Assembly (NCBI RefSeq): GCF_002943565.1
Contig: NZ_PJCH01000017.1
Span: 186,001-250,000, forward strand
DNA from: Hyphococcus luteus
GTDB lineage: Bacteria > Pseudomonadota > Alphaproteobacteria > Caulobacterales > Parvularculaceae
Direction: 5' to 3'
Length of the DNA stretch: 64,000 nt
Positions 25,501-33,871 of the stretch are shown here, one piece after another. The notes beneath the pieces are model-generated. The model made no database searches. It saw only the letters and a program-made list of their open reading frames with translations, and was not told the DNA's origin. The stretch's first letter is position 1, and each line of letters starts with the position of its first letter. Position numbers and translations under genes: made by a program.

Positions 25501-26384
25501 GGCCGCTCGGCGCCTTAAAGGCCGAAGGCGAGATCACCGTCGCCGAACTCGATGCGGAAATCGCCTCCCCGGAATCCACCGGCCTCGTCGATATCGAGGT
25601 CATCGCCTATAATGACGAACCCCAGGCGGCGCAGGAAACGGAAGCGGCGGCGTCCGAGCCCAATCTCGACTACGACATCCATGTGTCGGCGGACGACCGC
25701 ATTTTCATTCGCGGACGCGGGCTCGAAAGCGAATGGTCGGCGGACGTCAACGCCGTCACCGGCCGCGAGGCGCCGCTGGTGCTCGGCTCGCTTTCCTTGC
25801 GCCGCGGCTGGGTCGATTTCTCGGGCCGGCGCTTCGACCTCACCCGCGGATCCGTCGACTTCGACCGGCTGGCGCCGAACAATCCGCGCATCGACATCCG
25901 CGCCGAACTGAGCACCGCCGACATCACCGCCGTCATCACCGTCTCGGGCCGGGCCGACGATCCCGATATCGAGCTGACGTCGACGCCTTCCATGCCGTCG
26001 GAAGACATCATGGCCTTCGTCCTGTTCGGCAAACCCGCCCAGGAGCTGTCGGAAACGGAATCGGCGCAGGCCGCGCTCGCCCTCGCCTCGCTCAGCGGCA
26101 TCGGCCCGTTCGGCGGGGGCGGCGGCGGCATCACCGGGAAACTGCGCCGCGCGGTCGGACTCGATCTTTTGAATATCGATGTCGATCCGCAAAGCGGCGG
26201 CGGCTCGCTAACCGTCGGCAAATATGTGGCGGAGGGATTTTTCGTCTCCGCCAGTCAGGACGCGGAAGGCCGCAACGGCTCGGTCTCGGTCAAATACGAG
26301 ATCACCGACAATATCGTCGTTGAAACCGAACTTGAACAGAACGGCGACCAGACCGTCTCGGCGAACTGGAAAAAGGATTTTTAG
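22560..26384 (+). CDS. tamB: TamB, inner-membrane-anchored AsmA-like lipid-transfer protein
   Basis: 1274 residues. One N-terminal signal anchor (SLVALGSVIAVVIGAWIGLF) is followed by a very long beta-helical periplasmic region rich in short repeated strands, and the C-terminal DUF490/TamB domain near residues 900-1274 (SLRRGWVDFSGRRFDLTRG, SEDIMAFVLFGKP, VGLDLLNIDVD, then TVSANWKKDF). TamB spans the periplasm as a hydrophobic groove and works with TamA. The gene is coupled to tamA by a one-base overlap and followed by a strong hairpin at 26401. Confidence 0.92.
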   Translation: MRHAIVISLVALGSVIAVVIGAWIGLFHTPPGREFLEEIVESQLGGALDSRADVGALKGGLPGHIILDGVALWDPTSPDDADPWLSAEKLELRWRPFALLRKRIIIDEAVLTGADLKGAPPEGETQNDEARQFKIFGEAPHIDIRRLVVDGFTARVNGVERRIDGGGAVRLDGPEIALALNLSSRDGADEADILFDKSPSQGHFKLDATIKGAPGGALTTLIGLEGPLSLHAAGDGPVNEAPMTIAGAIGGYGDIEAQIVANFDGFDGADIKLSLAPGPRLNSVTELSGPVALDARYDVKNRGGALAIRKLTSALGEIEGGLRWRAPRGFVDRLNVEVKAQLAEDYRPEIQEIAGDELALKAVLDWRRDDYALKGTLAGPLATLTLENGATDLRHLISGDARLEAGPRDNAPVWLEDGFVFEAGLDADFETRAEFTNARFETGGGARFTGAGAYGFEDDSLALKGDIILPAEVAEKLAPGTDFSGAVTGDIDLSGPLDLFTLNTAFETPAIKMNDSTLPPMNAQAALSGLPRYPNGEVKARAANDAPRRLEVRFRSSEDGTVRLPQLLYAGRGFELKGTGRVEPDRQTVNLDLAYEGDKDAEPWPGVNAAGDLAIKGVLSREGALSKMQASAGRLRVNEIAVSGAEATAEGPPGAMELTVSSDSVTTPQAGAITGFSARGQFNARGAPTLTLTAFEAVIRDNRAELTAPARFDFEDGVDIRNLRMNWGKDGVISLDGGFSETRWRADAAFTNANIPGADSQVTATVALDTEAETPGRGEFYLRSLLVADEEASIDGRLVWDGETLRLTDRGDEKSLEMDVRLPAKLVKTPALSVDTSEELDGRVRYEGDIQALAAYMPPVLQSVEGDLAADFRLSGTLEAPDLSGRADLADGAYTEIESGFSLDGLHAEAQASYGGGASALTFKGGASGAGQSRKDTITFNGDLTLGEESKITLAVKLDGAELSAHPVNKVRADGDLSLSGPLGALKAEGEITVAELDAEIASPESTGLVDIEVIAYNDEPQAAQETEAAASEPNLDYDIHVSADDRIFIRGRGLESEWSADVNAVTGREAPLVLGSLSLRRGWVDFSGRRFDLTRGSVDFDRLAPNNPRIDIRAELSTADITAVITVSGRADDPDIELTSTPSMPSEDIMAFVLFGKPAQELSETESAQAALALASLSGIGPFGGGGGGITGKLRRAVGLDLLNIDVDPQSGGGSLTVGKYVAEGFFVSASQDAEGRNGSVSVKYEITDNIVVETELEQNGDQTVSANWKKDF

Positions 26385-26400
26385 GGACGCCCCAAACCCG

Positions 26401-26436
26401 AAAGCGCCGCCCCCGTGAAAACAGGGACGGCGCTTT
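26401..26436 (+). terminator. Terminator-like hairpin after tamB
   Basis: AAAGCGCCG (26401-26409) pairs with CGGCGCTTT (26428-26436), with CCC/GGG pairing inside. It lies 17 bp after the tamB stop. The following U-tract is weak. It could serve either strand between the convergent tamB and rpsI genes. Confidence 0.6.
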
Positions 26437-26573
26437 GGGATAGTTGTGTGGGGGACCGGCAGAATCGGCCCCGGGCCTTCAAAACGCAAATTACCAATCG
26501 GACACGAAAGCGCTCCAGGATTAACCTTTGGAAAGCCTCCGCCACAGATCTCCCAGCGTTTGGAGAACCGCCC

Positions 26574-26597
26574 TCCAAGCGCCGATCAGCGCTTGGA
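26574..26597 (-). terminator. Possible terminator hairpin downstream of rpsI
   Basis: TCCAAGCGC and GCGCTTGGA form a 9-bp stem with a 6-base loop, 20 bp beyond the rpsI stop. No strong U-tract. Related CTTTGGAAA and GTTTGGAGAA strings stand nearby. Confidence 0.4.
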
Positions 26598-26617
26598 AAA
26601 CCGGCCCGGAAACGTGA

Positions 26618-27109
26618 TTAACGTTTCGAGAACTGGAACGAGCGGCGGGCTTTCTTGCGACCGTATTTCTTGCGTTCGACGGTCCGGCTGTCGCGGGTCA
26701 GGAACCCGCCCTTTTTCAGCACAGAGCGCAGGGACGGCTCGTAAAAGGTGAGCGCGCGGGCGATGCCGTGGCGCACGGCGCCGGCCTGGCCCGACGGGCC
26801 CGAGCCCGTGACAGTGCAAAAGACATCATACTGGTCGTTGCGTTCGGCGGCGACGAGCGGCTGTTTGATGATCATCTGCAGCACCGCGCGGCCGAAATAT
26901 TCCGTCTGGTCCTTGCCGTTGACGGTGATCTTGCCGGCGCCCGGCTTGATCCACACGCGCGCCACGGCGGTCTTGCGCTTGCCGGTGGCGTAGGAGCGGC
27001 CTTGCGCGTCGATTTTCGGCTCGGGCAGCGCAGTTTCTTCCGGCGCGGCTTCAACGACGCCGGCTTCGGTCGCGACGTCTTTCAGGTCTTCAAGGGAAGT
27101 CGTGCTCAT
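26618..27109 (-). CDS. rpsI: 30S ribosomal protein S9
   Basis: 163 residues. The conserved S9 core starts with [18 protein letters not shown] at about residue 40, then [19 protein letters not shown] and [24 protein letters not shown] at the end, where the terminal KR binds the P-site tRNA. The 35-residue acidic N-terminal extension is common in alphaproteobacterial S9. The ATG follows the rplM stop by 3 bp, the universal rplM-rpsI pair. Confidence 0.97.
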   Translation of the reverse strand: MSTTSLEDLKDVATEAGVVEAAPEETALPEPKIDAQGRSYATGKRKTAVARVWIKPGAGKITVNGKDQTEYFGRAVLQMIIKQPLVAAERNDQYDVFCTVTGSGPSGQAGAVRHGIARALTFYEPSLRSVLKKGGFLTRDSRTVERKKYGRKKARRSFQFSKR

Positions 27110-27112
27110 GGC

Positions 27113-27586
27113 TTAGGCTTCTTTCTTGTTCTTAACGTTCATCGCGGCGACGTCGAGCTTGACGGGGCTTTGCGCCTCGTGCGGATGCTCCGCGCCGGCG
27201 TAGATTTTAAGGTTGGTCATCTGCTTGCGGGCGAGCGGCGATTCCTTGGGCATCATGCGCTCGACAGCTTTCATGAGAACGCGCTCGGGATGCGCCCCGC
27301 CCAGGATCTTCTCCATGGTGCGCTCCTTGATGCCGCCCGGATAACCGGTGTGCCAGTAGAACTTCTTGTTCCACAGCTTGTCGCCGGTGAAGACGATCTT
27401 GTCGGCGTTGACGACGACGATATTGTCGCCGCAATCCACATGCGGCGTATAGGCGGGCTTGTGCTTGCCGCGAAGGCGCGTGGCGATGACCGTCGCGAGG
27501 CGGCCGACGACAAGGCCCTCCGCATCGATCAGGATCCAGTTCTTCTGCGCATCCGCTTCCGCCGGTTTCATGGCGTAGGTTTTCAT
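27113..27586 (-). CDS. rplM: 50S ribosomal protein L13
   Basis: 157 residues with the full L13 pattern: [56 protein letters not shown] and [16 protein letters not shown]. The ATG at 27586 (MKTYAMKP) is chosen; upstream in-frame codons are leader sequence. The leader is about 160 nt long and contains a promoter-like TTGACA/TCATAA pair with a perfect palindrome between them. First gene of rplM-rpsI. Confidence 0.97.
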   Translation of the reverse strand: MKTYAMKPAEADAQKNWILIDAEGLVVGRLATVIATRLRGKHKPAYTPHVDCGDNIVVVNADKIVFTGDKLWNKKFYWHTGYPGGIKERTMEKILGGAHPERVLMKAVERMMPKESPLARKQMTNLKIYAGAEHPHEAQSPVKLDVAAMNVKNKKEA

Positions 27587-27752
27587 TGGTCCAATCCTGG
27601 GGTCTTTTCCCGTAAAGGGAGCGGTTCGGTTGAATTCATGGGGCGGAACGCCGCGTTTCGGGCGCATCCCGCCGCTGGAAGCGCGGCAGGTACCCGTCCG
27701 GCGCGTTTGCGTCAACACCCTTCCAATAAATATATGGAAATCAGGGCATTAT

Positions 27753-27782
27753 TTATGAGGTATTTTGATACCTCATTGTCAA
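27753..27782 (-). promoter_or_regulatory. Putative rplM promoter enclosing a perfect 8+8 palindrome
   Basis: On the minus strand TTGACA (27782-27777) is followed after 18 bases by TCATAA (27758-27753). The spacer and -10 region hold TGAGGTAT-CAAA-ATACCTCA (27756-27775). Such placement suggests a repressor or activator site. A second inverted repeat, GCTGAGC/GCTCAGC, stands at 27783-27808 just upstream. The regulator is not known. Confidence 0.5.
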
Positions 27783-27873
27783 GCTGAGCAAACCGTCATC
27801 GGCTCAGCCTTGACGGCGCCAGGCGCGCAGCGGACAAGGACGCCAAGCCCGTAACCGAAAATAGGCCCCTATC

Positions 27874-28992
27874 ATGCGTCTTGCCGCCCCTCTCCTCGCC
27901 GGACTTCTGCTTTTCGCCGCCGCTTGCGAGCGCGAAGCGTCCCCGCCGGGCGAAGCGCCGCAGGAAGCTCCCTCCGTCACCGCGCCGGTGAGCGACGAAC
28001 TGCCGGGCCTGCCCGCGCCGGCGACCGGGATCGCCTTCTGGGATCACCCGACGCTTTCCTTTAACGGGCTGATGATCGTGGCGACGGAGGACGGCGTTCT
28101 CTCCTATTCCATGGAGGACGGAACGGAAGTCTCGCGCATCGACGGGTTTAACGCGGACGGCGTCGCCACGGGCTATCTCGGCCTCGGCGATGCGGCGGCA
28201 GGCTTCATCGCGTTTCTCGACGGCGACGAAAACACATTCCGGTTTTACGGCGTCGACAATCAGAGCCGCGCCTTCCTGCCGCTCGAGGCCGGCCCCGCCA
28301 TTCGCGGCGCGGTGCGCGGTTTCTGTCTCGGCCGCGGACTGGGCGTCGCGGCGCCGTCGCTCTTCGTCATTCAGAAAGACAAGATCCAAGTCTTCAATCT
28401 CGCCGCCAGCGAAAGCGGCGTCGCCGTCGACAGCCAAACCGAAATCGCCGCGCCGGACAACCTCGTCAGCTGCGCCGTCGATCTCGACGGCGCGCTTCTC
28501 GCCGCGGCGGACACTGGCGACATCTACCGGCTTGCCGGCGATAACAGCTTCGCCGCGCCCTTCGCGAAAGGCCCGGCGGACCGGACCGGCGATCTCAGCG
28601 TTGTTCCCGCCGCCGGCGAAGAAGACGCCTCCGGCATTACAGGCCACCTCTTCCTCGCCGGCCTTGCGCAAGGCGAAGTCCATGTCTTCGACCGCGAAAC
28701 CGGCGCCGCGCTGGGCTCGGTGCGGCTTATCGAGACAAGCTCGCTCCCGGCGGTCGGCGAAGCTGAGGTCTTCGGCGCGACCGGCGCCAATCTCGGCGCG
28801 CTTTACCGCAACGGCGTCATCGCCTTCGGCGTCGCCGAAACGGAAGACGGTCCGGCGATCCGCATCGCGCCGGCGAGCACGGTGAAGAACGCGCTTTCGC
28901 TGCCGCTCGGCGAGCCGGTCTCTCCGCGGGGCGAGGCGCCCACGACCGAAGACGGCGGACTTATCATCCCCGCCAACTTCGATCAGCAATAA
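27874..28992 (+). CDS. Predicted lipoprotein with propeller-like repeats, unknown
   Basis: 372 residues. The N-terminal signal ends at a lipobox, LLFAAAC, and is followed by a Pro/Glu-rich linker and a body of repeated beta-strand units (GLMIVATEDGVLSYSMEDG, SLFVIQKDKIQVFNLA, LAGLAQGEVHVFDRETGAALG). This looks like a beta-propeller, perhaps related to the phytase-like group, but no catalytic signature is certain. Envelope location is inferred from the lipobox. It stands alone between the ribosomal pair (divergent) and the methyltransferase gene (same strand, 96 bp later). Confidence 0.65.
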   Translation: MRLAAPLLAGLLLFAAACEREASPPGEAPQEAPSVTAPVSDELPGLPAPATGIAFWDHPTLSFNGLMIVATEDGVLSYSMEDGTEVSRIDGFNADGVATGYLGLGDAAAGFIAFLDGDENTFRFYGVDNQSRAFLPLEAGPAIRGAVRGFCLGRGLGVAAPSLFVIQKDKIQVFNLAASESGVAVDSQTEIAAPDNLVSCAVDLDGALLAAADTGDIYRLAGDNSFAAPFAKGPADRTGDLSVVPAAGEEDASGITGHLFLAGLAQGEVHVFDRETGAALGSVRLIETSSLPAVGEAEVFGATGANLGALYRNGVIAFGVAETEDGPAIRIAPASTVKNALSLPLGEPVSPRGEAPTTEDGGLIIPANFDQQ

Positions 28993-29088
28993 GCGACAGC
29001 TCCCCCGTCAACTGTCATCGAATTCCGTGTTAGCCTCCCCCGGCTGCGGGCGCTCAGCCCGCTATAAGCAATCACGGGGAGTGAACTC

Positions 29089-30147
29089 ATGACAGCACCG
29101 AACGAAGCAAAGCTGGAAGAGCTGGCCGGAAAGGTCATCGGCGATATCGCCGGCGCGACCGGCGTTCTCATGGCTTATCTCGGCGATCAGGCCGGCGTCT
29201 ACGACGCCATGGACGGCGAAGGGCCGATGACGTCCGAAACACTCGCCAAAAAGACCGGCCTTAACGAGCGTTATCTGCGCGAATGGCTGAGCGTCAACGC
29301 CGCGGCCGGTTATGTCGATTATGACGCCAAGAACGAAACTTTCGCGCTGTCGCCGGAGCAGGCGACGATTTTCGGGCGCGAAGGCCAGCCCATGTGCATG
29401 CAAGGGTTCTTCCAGGCGATCGTTTCCCAGTTCGAATCTCACGAGAAAATTGTCGACACGTTCAAGTCCGGCAAGGGCCGTCCGTGGAGCGACCAGCCGC
29501 CCTGCTGCTTTTGCGCAACGGACCGGTTCTTCCGGCCCGGCTATGCGGCGCATCTCATGGATGCGTGGATCCCGTCTTTAACGGGCGTCAAGGACAAGCT
29601 CGAAGCCGGCGGCTCGGTCGCCGATATCGGCTGCGGCTATGGCAGCTCGACGATCCTCATGGCCAAGACTTTTCCGAATTCGACTTTCACCGGTTTCGAT
29701 TTCCACGAACCGTCGGTCGAGAAAGCGCGCGAAGAGGCGGCGAAGGAAGGCGTCGCCAATGTGAAATTCGAAGTCGCCTCGGCAAAGGATTTTCCGGGGT
29801 CGGATTACGATCTCGCCTGCATCTTCGACGCGTTGCACGATATGGGCGATCCCGTCGGCGCGGCGGCGCATATCCGCGAAACCCTGTCGCCGGACGGCGT
29901 TTTCATGCTGGTCGAGCCCATGGCGGGCGACAAGCTGGAGGAAAACCTGCATCCGCTGGGCCGCATCTTCTACGGCTTTTCGACGACCGCGTGCGTGCCC
30001 GCCTCGCTGGCCCAGGAAGTGGGTCTCGGGCTCGGCGCGCAGGCGGGCGAAAAGCGCCTGACGCAAGTCCTCAATGAAGCGGGCTTCACGAAAGTGCGCC
30101 GGGCGAGCGAGACGCCCACCAATATGGTGCTCGAAGCGCGGGCCTAA
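29089..30147 (+). CDS. SAM-dependent class I methyltransferase with N-terminal winged helix
   Basis: 352 residues. Residues about 20-90 form a winged-helix-like dimer region (GVYDAMDGEGPMTSETLAKKTGLNERYLREWL), as in Rv2258c-type methyltransferases. The SAM motif I follows (VADIGCGYGSSTILMA) with motif II/III acidic residues FTGFDFHEPS and FDALHDMGDP. A CCFC cysteine cluster lies between the two domains. The substrate is unknown. It is convergent with ctaA, and a structured repeat lies in the gap. Confidence 0.78.
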   Translation: MTAPNEAKLEELAGKVIGDIAGATGVLMAYLGDQAGVYDAMDGEGPMTSETLAKKTGLNERYLREWLSVNAAAGYVDYDAKNETFALSPEQATIFGREGQPMCMQGFFQAIVSQFESHEKIVDTFKSGKGRPWSDQPPCCFCATDRFFRPGYAAHLMDAWIPSLTGVKDKLEAGGSVADIGCGYGSSTILMAKTFPNSTFTGFDFHEPSVEKAREEAAKEGVANVKFEVASAKDFPGSDYDLACIFDALHDMGDPVGAAAHIRETLSPDGVFMLVEPMAGDKLEENLHPLGRIFYGFSTTACVPASLAQEVGLGLGAQAGEKRLTQVLNEAGFTKVRRASETPTNMVLEARA

Positions 30148-30151
30148 GAGC

Positions 30152-30297
30152 CTGACCGAAAATGCAGCAAGCTTCCGAGAGGAGGCGTAATCGGACGTTC
30201 GCTTGCCAGGATACGATGCGCATCAGGCTCTTCGTTCTAAACAATGAGAGCCCGAGGAGCATCGGGTTCGCGCTGGCGGACGTCTGACCGTCAGGCA
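30152..30297. repeat. Structured dispersed repeat, GACGTTC / GGCTCT family, copy 2
   Basis: Contains GACGTTCGC, GATGCG, GGCTCT, GAGAGCC, GCATCGGG and GCGGACGTC in the same order as the 20345 copy. The outer arms pair as GACGT...ACGTC plus an added GC pair instead of the copy 1 pairing. It fills the convergent gap between the methyltransferase and ctaA stops and extends to the last bases of ctaA. Confidence 0.6.
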
Positions 30298-31382
30298 TGA
30301 ACGCATTTTATTGAATTTTCGGGCGGGCTCTCAGCCCGTTTGGCGCCATGGGCGGCGTAAAGCGCCGTTGCGAAAACGATCAGTGCGCCGGCCTGGTGCA
30401 AAAGGCCGAGCGCGATCGGCGTCGCGGCGATAACGGTCCATATTCCTAAAAGGATCTGCACGCCCAACGCTGCGAGAATGAGATGCGCGCGGTGTTTATA
30501 GGCGCCCTTGCGCGCAGCGAGATAAAACCAGACGGCGCCGGCGGCGAGAAGATAAGCGCCGATGCGGTGATTGAACTGCACCGCCGCCATGGTCTCGAAA
30601 AGATCGTGGAAGGTGGCGGGGGTGTTGAAATACCCGTCCGGGAAAAACTTGCCGTCCATCAGGGGCCATGTGTTGAAAGTGCGCCCTGCGCGCAAGCCCG
30701 CCACAAAGGCGCCGAGCACCATCTGAAGAAAAACGCCGGCCGCGAGCGCCATGGCGCCAAGCTGCAGATTTTTGGAAACCCCGATTTTCTTTTGCGGCCA
30801 CAAATCGAGCGCCAGCCAGAACATCGCCGCGAAGAGCAGGACGGCGAGCGACAGATGCGCCGCAAGCCGGTACTGGCTGACATCGATGCGGTCGGCGAAA
30901 CCGGACGTCACCATCCACCAGCCGAGCGCGCCCTGCATCCCGCCCAAGACAAAAAGTCCCCCCAGCTTGACGGAAAGATCGCGCGTCAGCTGTTTCGTCG
31001 CGGCGAAAAAGATCAGCGGCAGGAGGAACGCGAAGCCGATAATGCGCCCGAGCAGCCGGTGGCCCCATTCCCACCAGTAAATCCGTTTGAACTCGGCGAG
31101 ACTCATCCCGAAATTGACCTGGGCGTATTCGGGAATGGTCTTGTATTTCTCGAATTCCGAAAGCCAGTCCGCTTCGCTCATGGGCGGGATCGCGCCGGTG
31201 ACAGGCCGCCATTCGACGATGGAAAGACCGGAATCGGTGAGCCGCGTCGCGCCGCCGACGATCACCATGGCGGCGACGAGCCCGCACATGAAGAACAGCC
31301 AGAGCGCGATGCGCCGATTGCTGCGGGAGGCGCCGGGCGCGGCGCTGTTTGGCGCGGGCTGGGAAGACGTGCTAGAGGCCAT
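30291..31382 (-). CDS. ctaA: Heme A synthase (COX15/CtaA, type 2)
   Basis: 363 residues with about eight membrane helices. The heme-ligand histidines are in WWEWGHRLLGR, YRLAAHLSLA, QFNHRIGAYLL and LGLLHQAGAL, the four positions of CtaA/COX15. It oxidises heme O to heme A for cytochrome aa3 oxidase in the inner membrane. The C-terminal tail overlaps the edge of a dispersed repeat. ctaB and cox genes are not in the window. Confidence 0.93.
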   Translation of the reverse strand: MASSTSSQPAPNSAAPGASRSNRRIALWLFFMCGLVAAMVIVGGATRLTDSGLSIVEWRPVTGAIPPMSEADWLSEFEKYKTIPEYAQVNFGMSLAEFKRIYWWEWGHRLLGRIIGFAFLLPLIFFAATKQLTRDLSVKLGGLFVLGGMQGALGWWMVTSGFADRIDVSQYRLAAHLSLAVLLFAAMFWLALDLWPQKKIGVSKNLQLGAMALAAGVFLQMVLGAFVAGLRAGRTFNTWPLMDGKFFPDGYFNTPATFHDLFETMAAVQFNHRIGAYLLAAGAVWFYLAARKGAYKHRAHLILAALGVQILLGIWTVIAATPIALGLLHQAGALIVFATALYAAHGAKRAESPPENSIKCVHA

Positions 31383-31453
31383 GGCCGTCCTTTAGGGCAT
31401 TCCCGCCCATTTCGCACGCGGCGCTGCGTCGCGGCCTCAACAAACGGTCCCGA

Positions 31454-31675
31454 ATGAGCCCGCGCATCAAGAAGCTGATCGGCTTTCTCGCCTTCCTGCC
31501 GGCGCTAATGCTGTATTTTTTCGCAGCCGCCGCGCTCGGCGAATATGTCCCGAATAACCAGCTTCTGAAAGCCCTTTACTTTCTCGTTGCGGGCGTCGCC
31601 TGGGCGTTTCCGGCCCGTTACGCGATGCAATGGATGGAAGCCGAGCCCCGCAAAAAGAAGGGCCTCGATAGTTAA
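31454..31675 (+). CDS. DUF2842 small membrane protein
   Basis: 73 residues with two helices (about 8-27 and 39-58) and a short basic tail, matching the alphaproteobacterial DUF2842 proteins in length and in the PARYAMQWME ending. Function unknown. It is divergent from ctaA with 71 bp between the starts. Confidence 0.75.
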   Translation: MSPRIKKLIGFLAFLPALMLYFFAAAALGEYVPNNQLLKALYFLVAGVAWAFPARYAMQWMEAEPRKKKGLDS

Positions 31676-31765
31676 AGCCCCGCAAAGGTTAATCTGGCAA
31701 GCCGGTTGCAAGTCCCTCTCGCGAGACCCGCCTTTTGGGTATGGGCGGCGAAACGGGGACCCAAG

Positions 31766-32308
31766 ATGAGCGCCTTCGATGCAAAGCAGCGGACCTACCG
31801 CCACCGCAACGAGATCTGCGTCACCTTGCGCATGTCGACCAGCGAGGAGCCGGTGGCGGCCACCGTCTTTGCGAGCCTAGGCGAGCGCGCCTCCGACCTG
31901 TTGAACGATTCCCGCGCCTTTATCCCGGTGCGCCTTGCCTCCGGCGAGACGATGATCATCGCCAAAAGCCAGATCGCCTCGATCACAGAGAAAGAAACCG
32001 AAGCCCAAGACAAAAAGAAATCCAATCTGCACGGCGAAGACTTTTCCGGCGAGCCGAAGCTTGAAGAAAAACCCATGAAGCCGTTCGACGCCTACGCCGC
32101 TCTGCGCGTCGCGCCGTCGGCGTCCGATGAGGAAATCCGCAGCGCCTACAAGGCGCGCATGAAAGCGGTGCATCCGGACCGCCTGTCTTCGCTCGGCCTC
32201 GACGAAGAGATCGCGAAAGCGGCCGTGCACGCCTCGCAAAAAGTCAATTACGCCTATCAGAAAATCATGCGCGAACGCGGCGCGACGCAGACCGACCGCG
32301 TGGCTTAA
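31766..32308 (+). CDS. J-domain protein with an N-terminal DUF6812-like domain
   Basis: 180 residues. Residues about 10-70 carry a small beta domain (ICVTLRMS, DLLNDSRAFIPVRLASGETMIIAKSQIASI). Residues about 113-175 are a J-domain: PFDAYAALRVAPSASDEEIRSAYK, then the HPD tripeptide in AVHPDRL, and YAYQKIM. J-domains stimulate DnaK ATPase. The ATG at 31766 (MSAFDAKQ) is preferred to one at 31706. No Gly/Phe or zinc region, so it is a type III J-protein. It is convergent with the next gene, 3 bp away. Confidence 0.78.
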   Translation: MSAFDAKQRTYRHRNEICVTLRMSTSEEPVAATVFASLGERASDLLNDSRAFIPVRLASGETMIIAKSQIASITEKETEAQDKKKSNLHGEDFSGEPKLEEKPMKPFDAYAALRVAPSASDEEIRSAYKARMKAVHPDRLSSLGLDEEIAKAAVHASQKVNYAYQKIMRERGATQTDRVA

Positions 32309-32311
32309 AGC

Positions 32312-32746
32312 TCAGCTCTTCCGGCAGTTATACTGGTTCCATTCGGGCTGGCTGGCGCAATCGGGCAGGTCCGGCCCCTGATTGCGCGAGGCGACGAACG
32401 CCGCAAGCGCGATCAATAGCACGCCGATGACAATCAAAAGCCGGTAGGAAGGATGTTGATGACCGCCCATGAGATGGTCTTCTTCCTCCTCTTCTTCGTC
32501 TTCCTCGTCGTCGGTCTCGATGATGACTTTCGCGAAAGACGGCGCCGGTTCGGGCGGGCGCGCGAAGGACGGCGCATCGTTCTGCGCCTCAGGACCGGCG
32601 TTCGAATTCGGAATGGCGAAATCGGGCGTCGCCGTATCGGGAGCCTTGAATTCCTCTTCTCCGCCGGCGCCGGGTAAGCTGGACGGGCCGAAGGATTTGG
32701 TCTGATTGTCCGGCGGAACCGCGTCCGGAAGCCTCGGTCGGCTCAT
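32312..32746 (-). CDS. Tail-anchored acidic protein of unknown function
   Basis: 144 residues. A disordered Pro/Asn/Ala-rich N-terminal region (1-85) leads to a run of Asp/Glu (about 78-90), a hydrophobic helix (about 102-117, LLIVIGVLLIALAAFVA) and a short tail with two cysteines (PDCASQ, YNCRKS) that may form a disulfide on the periplasmic side. Nothing recognised. The acidic stretch could bind basic partners; this is inference only. Confidence 0.6.
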   Translation of the reverse strand: MSRPRLPDAVPPDNQTKSFGPSSLPGAGGEEEFKAPDTATPDFAIPNSNAGPEAQNDAPSFARPPEPAPSFAKVIIETDDEEDEEEEEEDHLMGGHQHPSYRLLIVIGVLLIALAAFVASRNQGPDLPDCASQPEWNQYNCRKS

Positions 32747-32898
32747 CTACTACGCCCCCATTACTCCTTTGGAGAGCCTATAGCACTCATCCGGCGCTGA
32801 AAAGTTTGCAGGCTCATATTCGCGTTAAACGCAATATCCGCGAGCCCGCACAACCCTCTGTATTCCGGCGGGTTTCCCCGGAAAATTGAGACGGCGCC

Positions 32899-33495
32899 TC
32901 AACCGAAGATATATGTGATCACGTCAGGGCGCATCAATACGGTCAGCACGACGCCGGCGATCGCGCCGGCGAGATGCGCCTCATGAGCGGTCTTGCCGCC
33001 GAAGCGGCCCATCATGTTGGCGGAAATGAGAATGTAAAAGACGCCGTACAGGATCGCCGGGATGCCGATGGGAATCAAAAAGAAATAGATCGGCGCCAGC
33101 GGATAAAACAGACAAAAAGACAGAACGACGCCCGAAACCCCGTCCGACGCCCCGAGCGAGGTATAGGCGTAATTCTTCCTGTTCACATAAAAGGAGACGA
33201 TGCCGCTCGCCAGCACCGCGCCGAAATAGACCACCAGAAACCCGTCCGTACCCAGAAGTCTTTCAACCTGGGGCCCGAAAAACCACAGGGTCATCATGTT
33301 GAACAGGAGATGGAAATAGTCGCCATGCAGGAAGGACGAGGTGAAGACGCGGTAATGCTGCTTCGCTTTCGCCAGCGCGCCGACATTGAAGGCGAAAGAA
33401 CCGACAAAACCCCGGTCAAAGGAAAGCCCATAAATGCTGGCGACCAGATTGGCGATAATCAGGGCGTAGGTGGCGGGCGCGCCGGGAAGTTCCAT
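32899..33495 (-). CDS. Rhomboid-family intramembrane protease
   Basis: 198 residues with six helices. Conserved signs are HGDYFHLLFNMMTLWFFGP (HxxxN region), GASDGVSGVVL with the catalytic Ser, and AHEAHLAGAIAGVVL with the catalytic His. The usual GxSG appears here as SLGASDGVSG, so the exact nucleophile (the serine of GASDG or of GVSG) should be checked by alignment. It cleaves membrane proteins within helices. Same strand as the bolA gene, which it follows by 25 bp. Confidence 0.85.
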   Translation of the reverse strand: MELPGAPATYALIIANLVASIYGLSFDRGFVGSFAFNVGALAKAKQHYRVFTSSFLHGDYFHLLFNMMTLWFFGPQVERLLGTDGFLVVYFGAVLASGIVSFYVNRKNYAYTSLGASDGVSGVVLSFCLFYPLAPIYFFLIPIGIPAILYGVFYILISANMMGRFGGKTAHEAHLAGAIAGVVLTVLMRPDVITYIFG

Positions 33496-33520
33496 GGCTG
33501 TTTTCGGTCCCGCTCTTTTC

Positions 33521-33799
33521 TTACGCCGCCGCCGCTTCGTCCGGCGTCAGCGTCTTCATGGCGAGGGCGTGGACGGGGCCGGAAAGCTCTTCGCTGAGAA
33601 GACCGTTGACGAGGCGCTGGCGGGCGACGCGGCTCAAGCCCTCGAAAGCGGCGGAAACGATGAGGAGCCGAAAATGCGATTCGCCCCCTTCCGGCGCGCT
33701 GGCGTGCCCCGCATGGAGGTGGGATTCGTCGATCACCTCGAGCCGCTGAGGCGCGAGCCCCTTGGTTAATTTCTCATGGATGGAATCGGAAACCGGCAT
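33521..33799 (-). CDS. BolA-family protein
   Basis: 92 residues with the BolA pattern: IHEKLTKGLAPQRLEVIDESHLHAGHA, then GGESHFRLLIVSAAFEGLSRVARQRLVNGLLSEEL and HALAMKTLTP. BolA proteins partner monothiol glutaredoxins in iron-sulfur control. It is divergent from the J-domain gene, with 72 bp between. BolA-J-domain-cobS order is common in alphaproteobacteria. Confidence 0.9.
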   Translation of the reverse strand: MPVSDSIHEKLTKGLAPQRLEVIDESHLHAGHASAPEGGESHFRLLIVSAAFEGLSRVARQRLVNGLLSEELSGPVHALAMKTLTPDEAAAA

Positions 33800-33871
33800 G
33801 GGCCCAGAAACGACATAACAGCCATAGACGTCAAGATTGTGTCAAGACGCAACCGCCCCCATATTGCCCCG

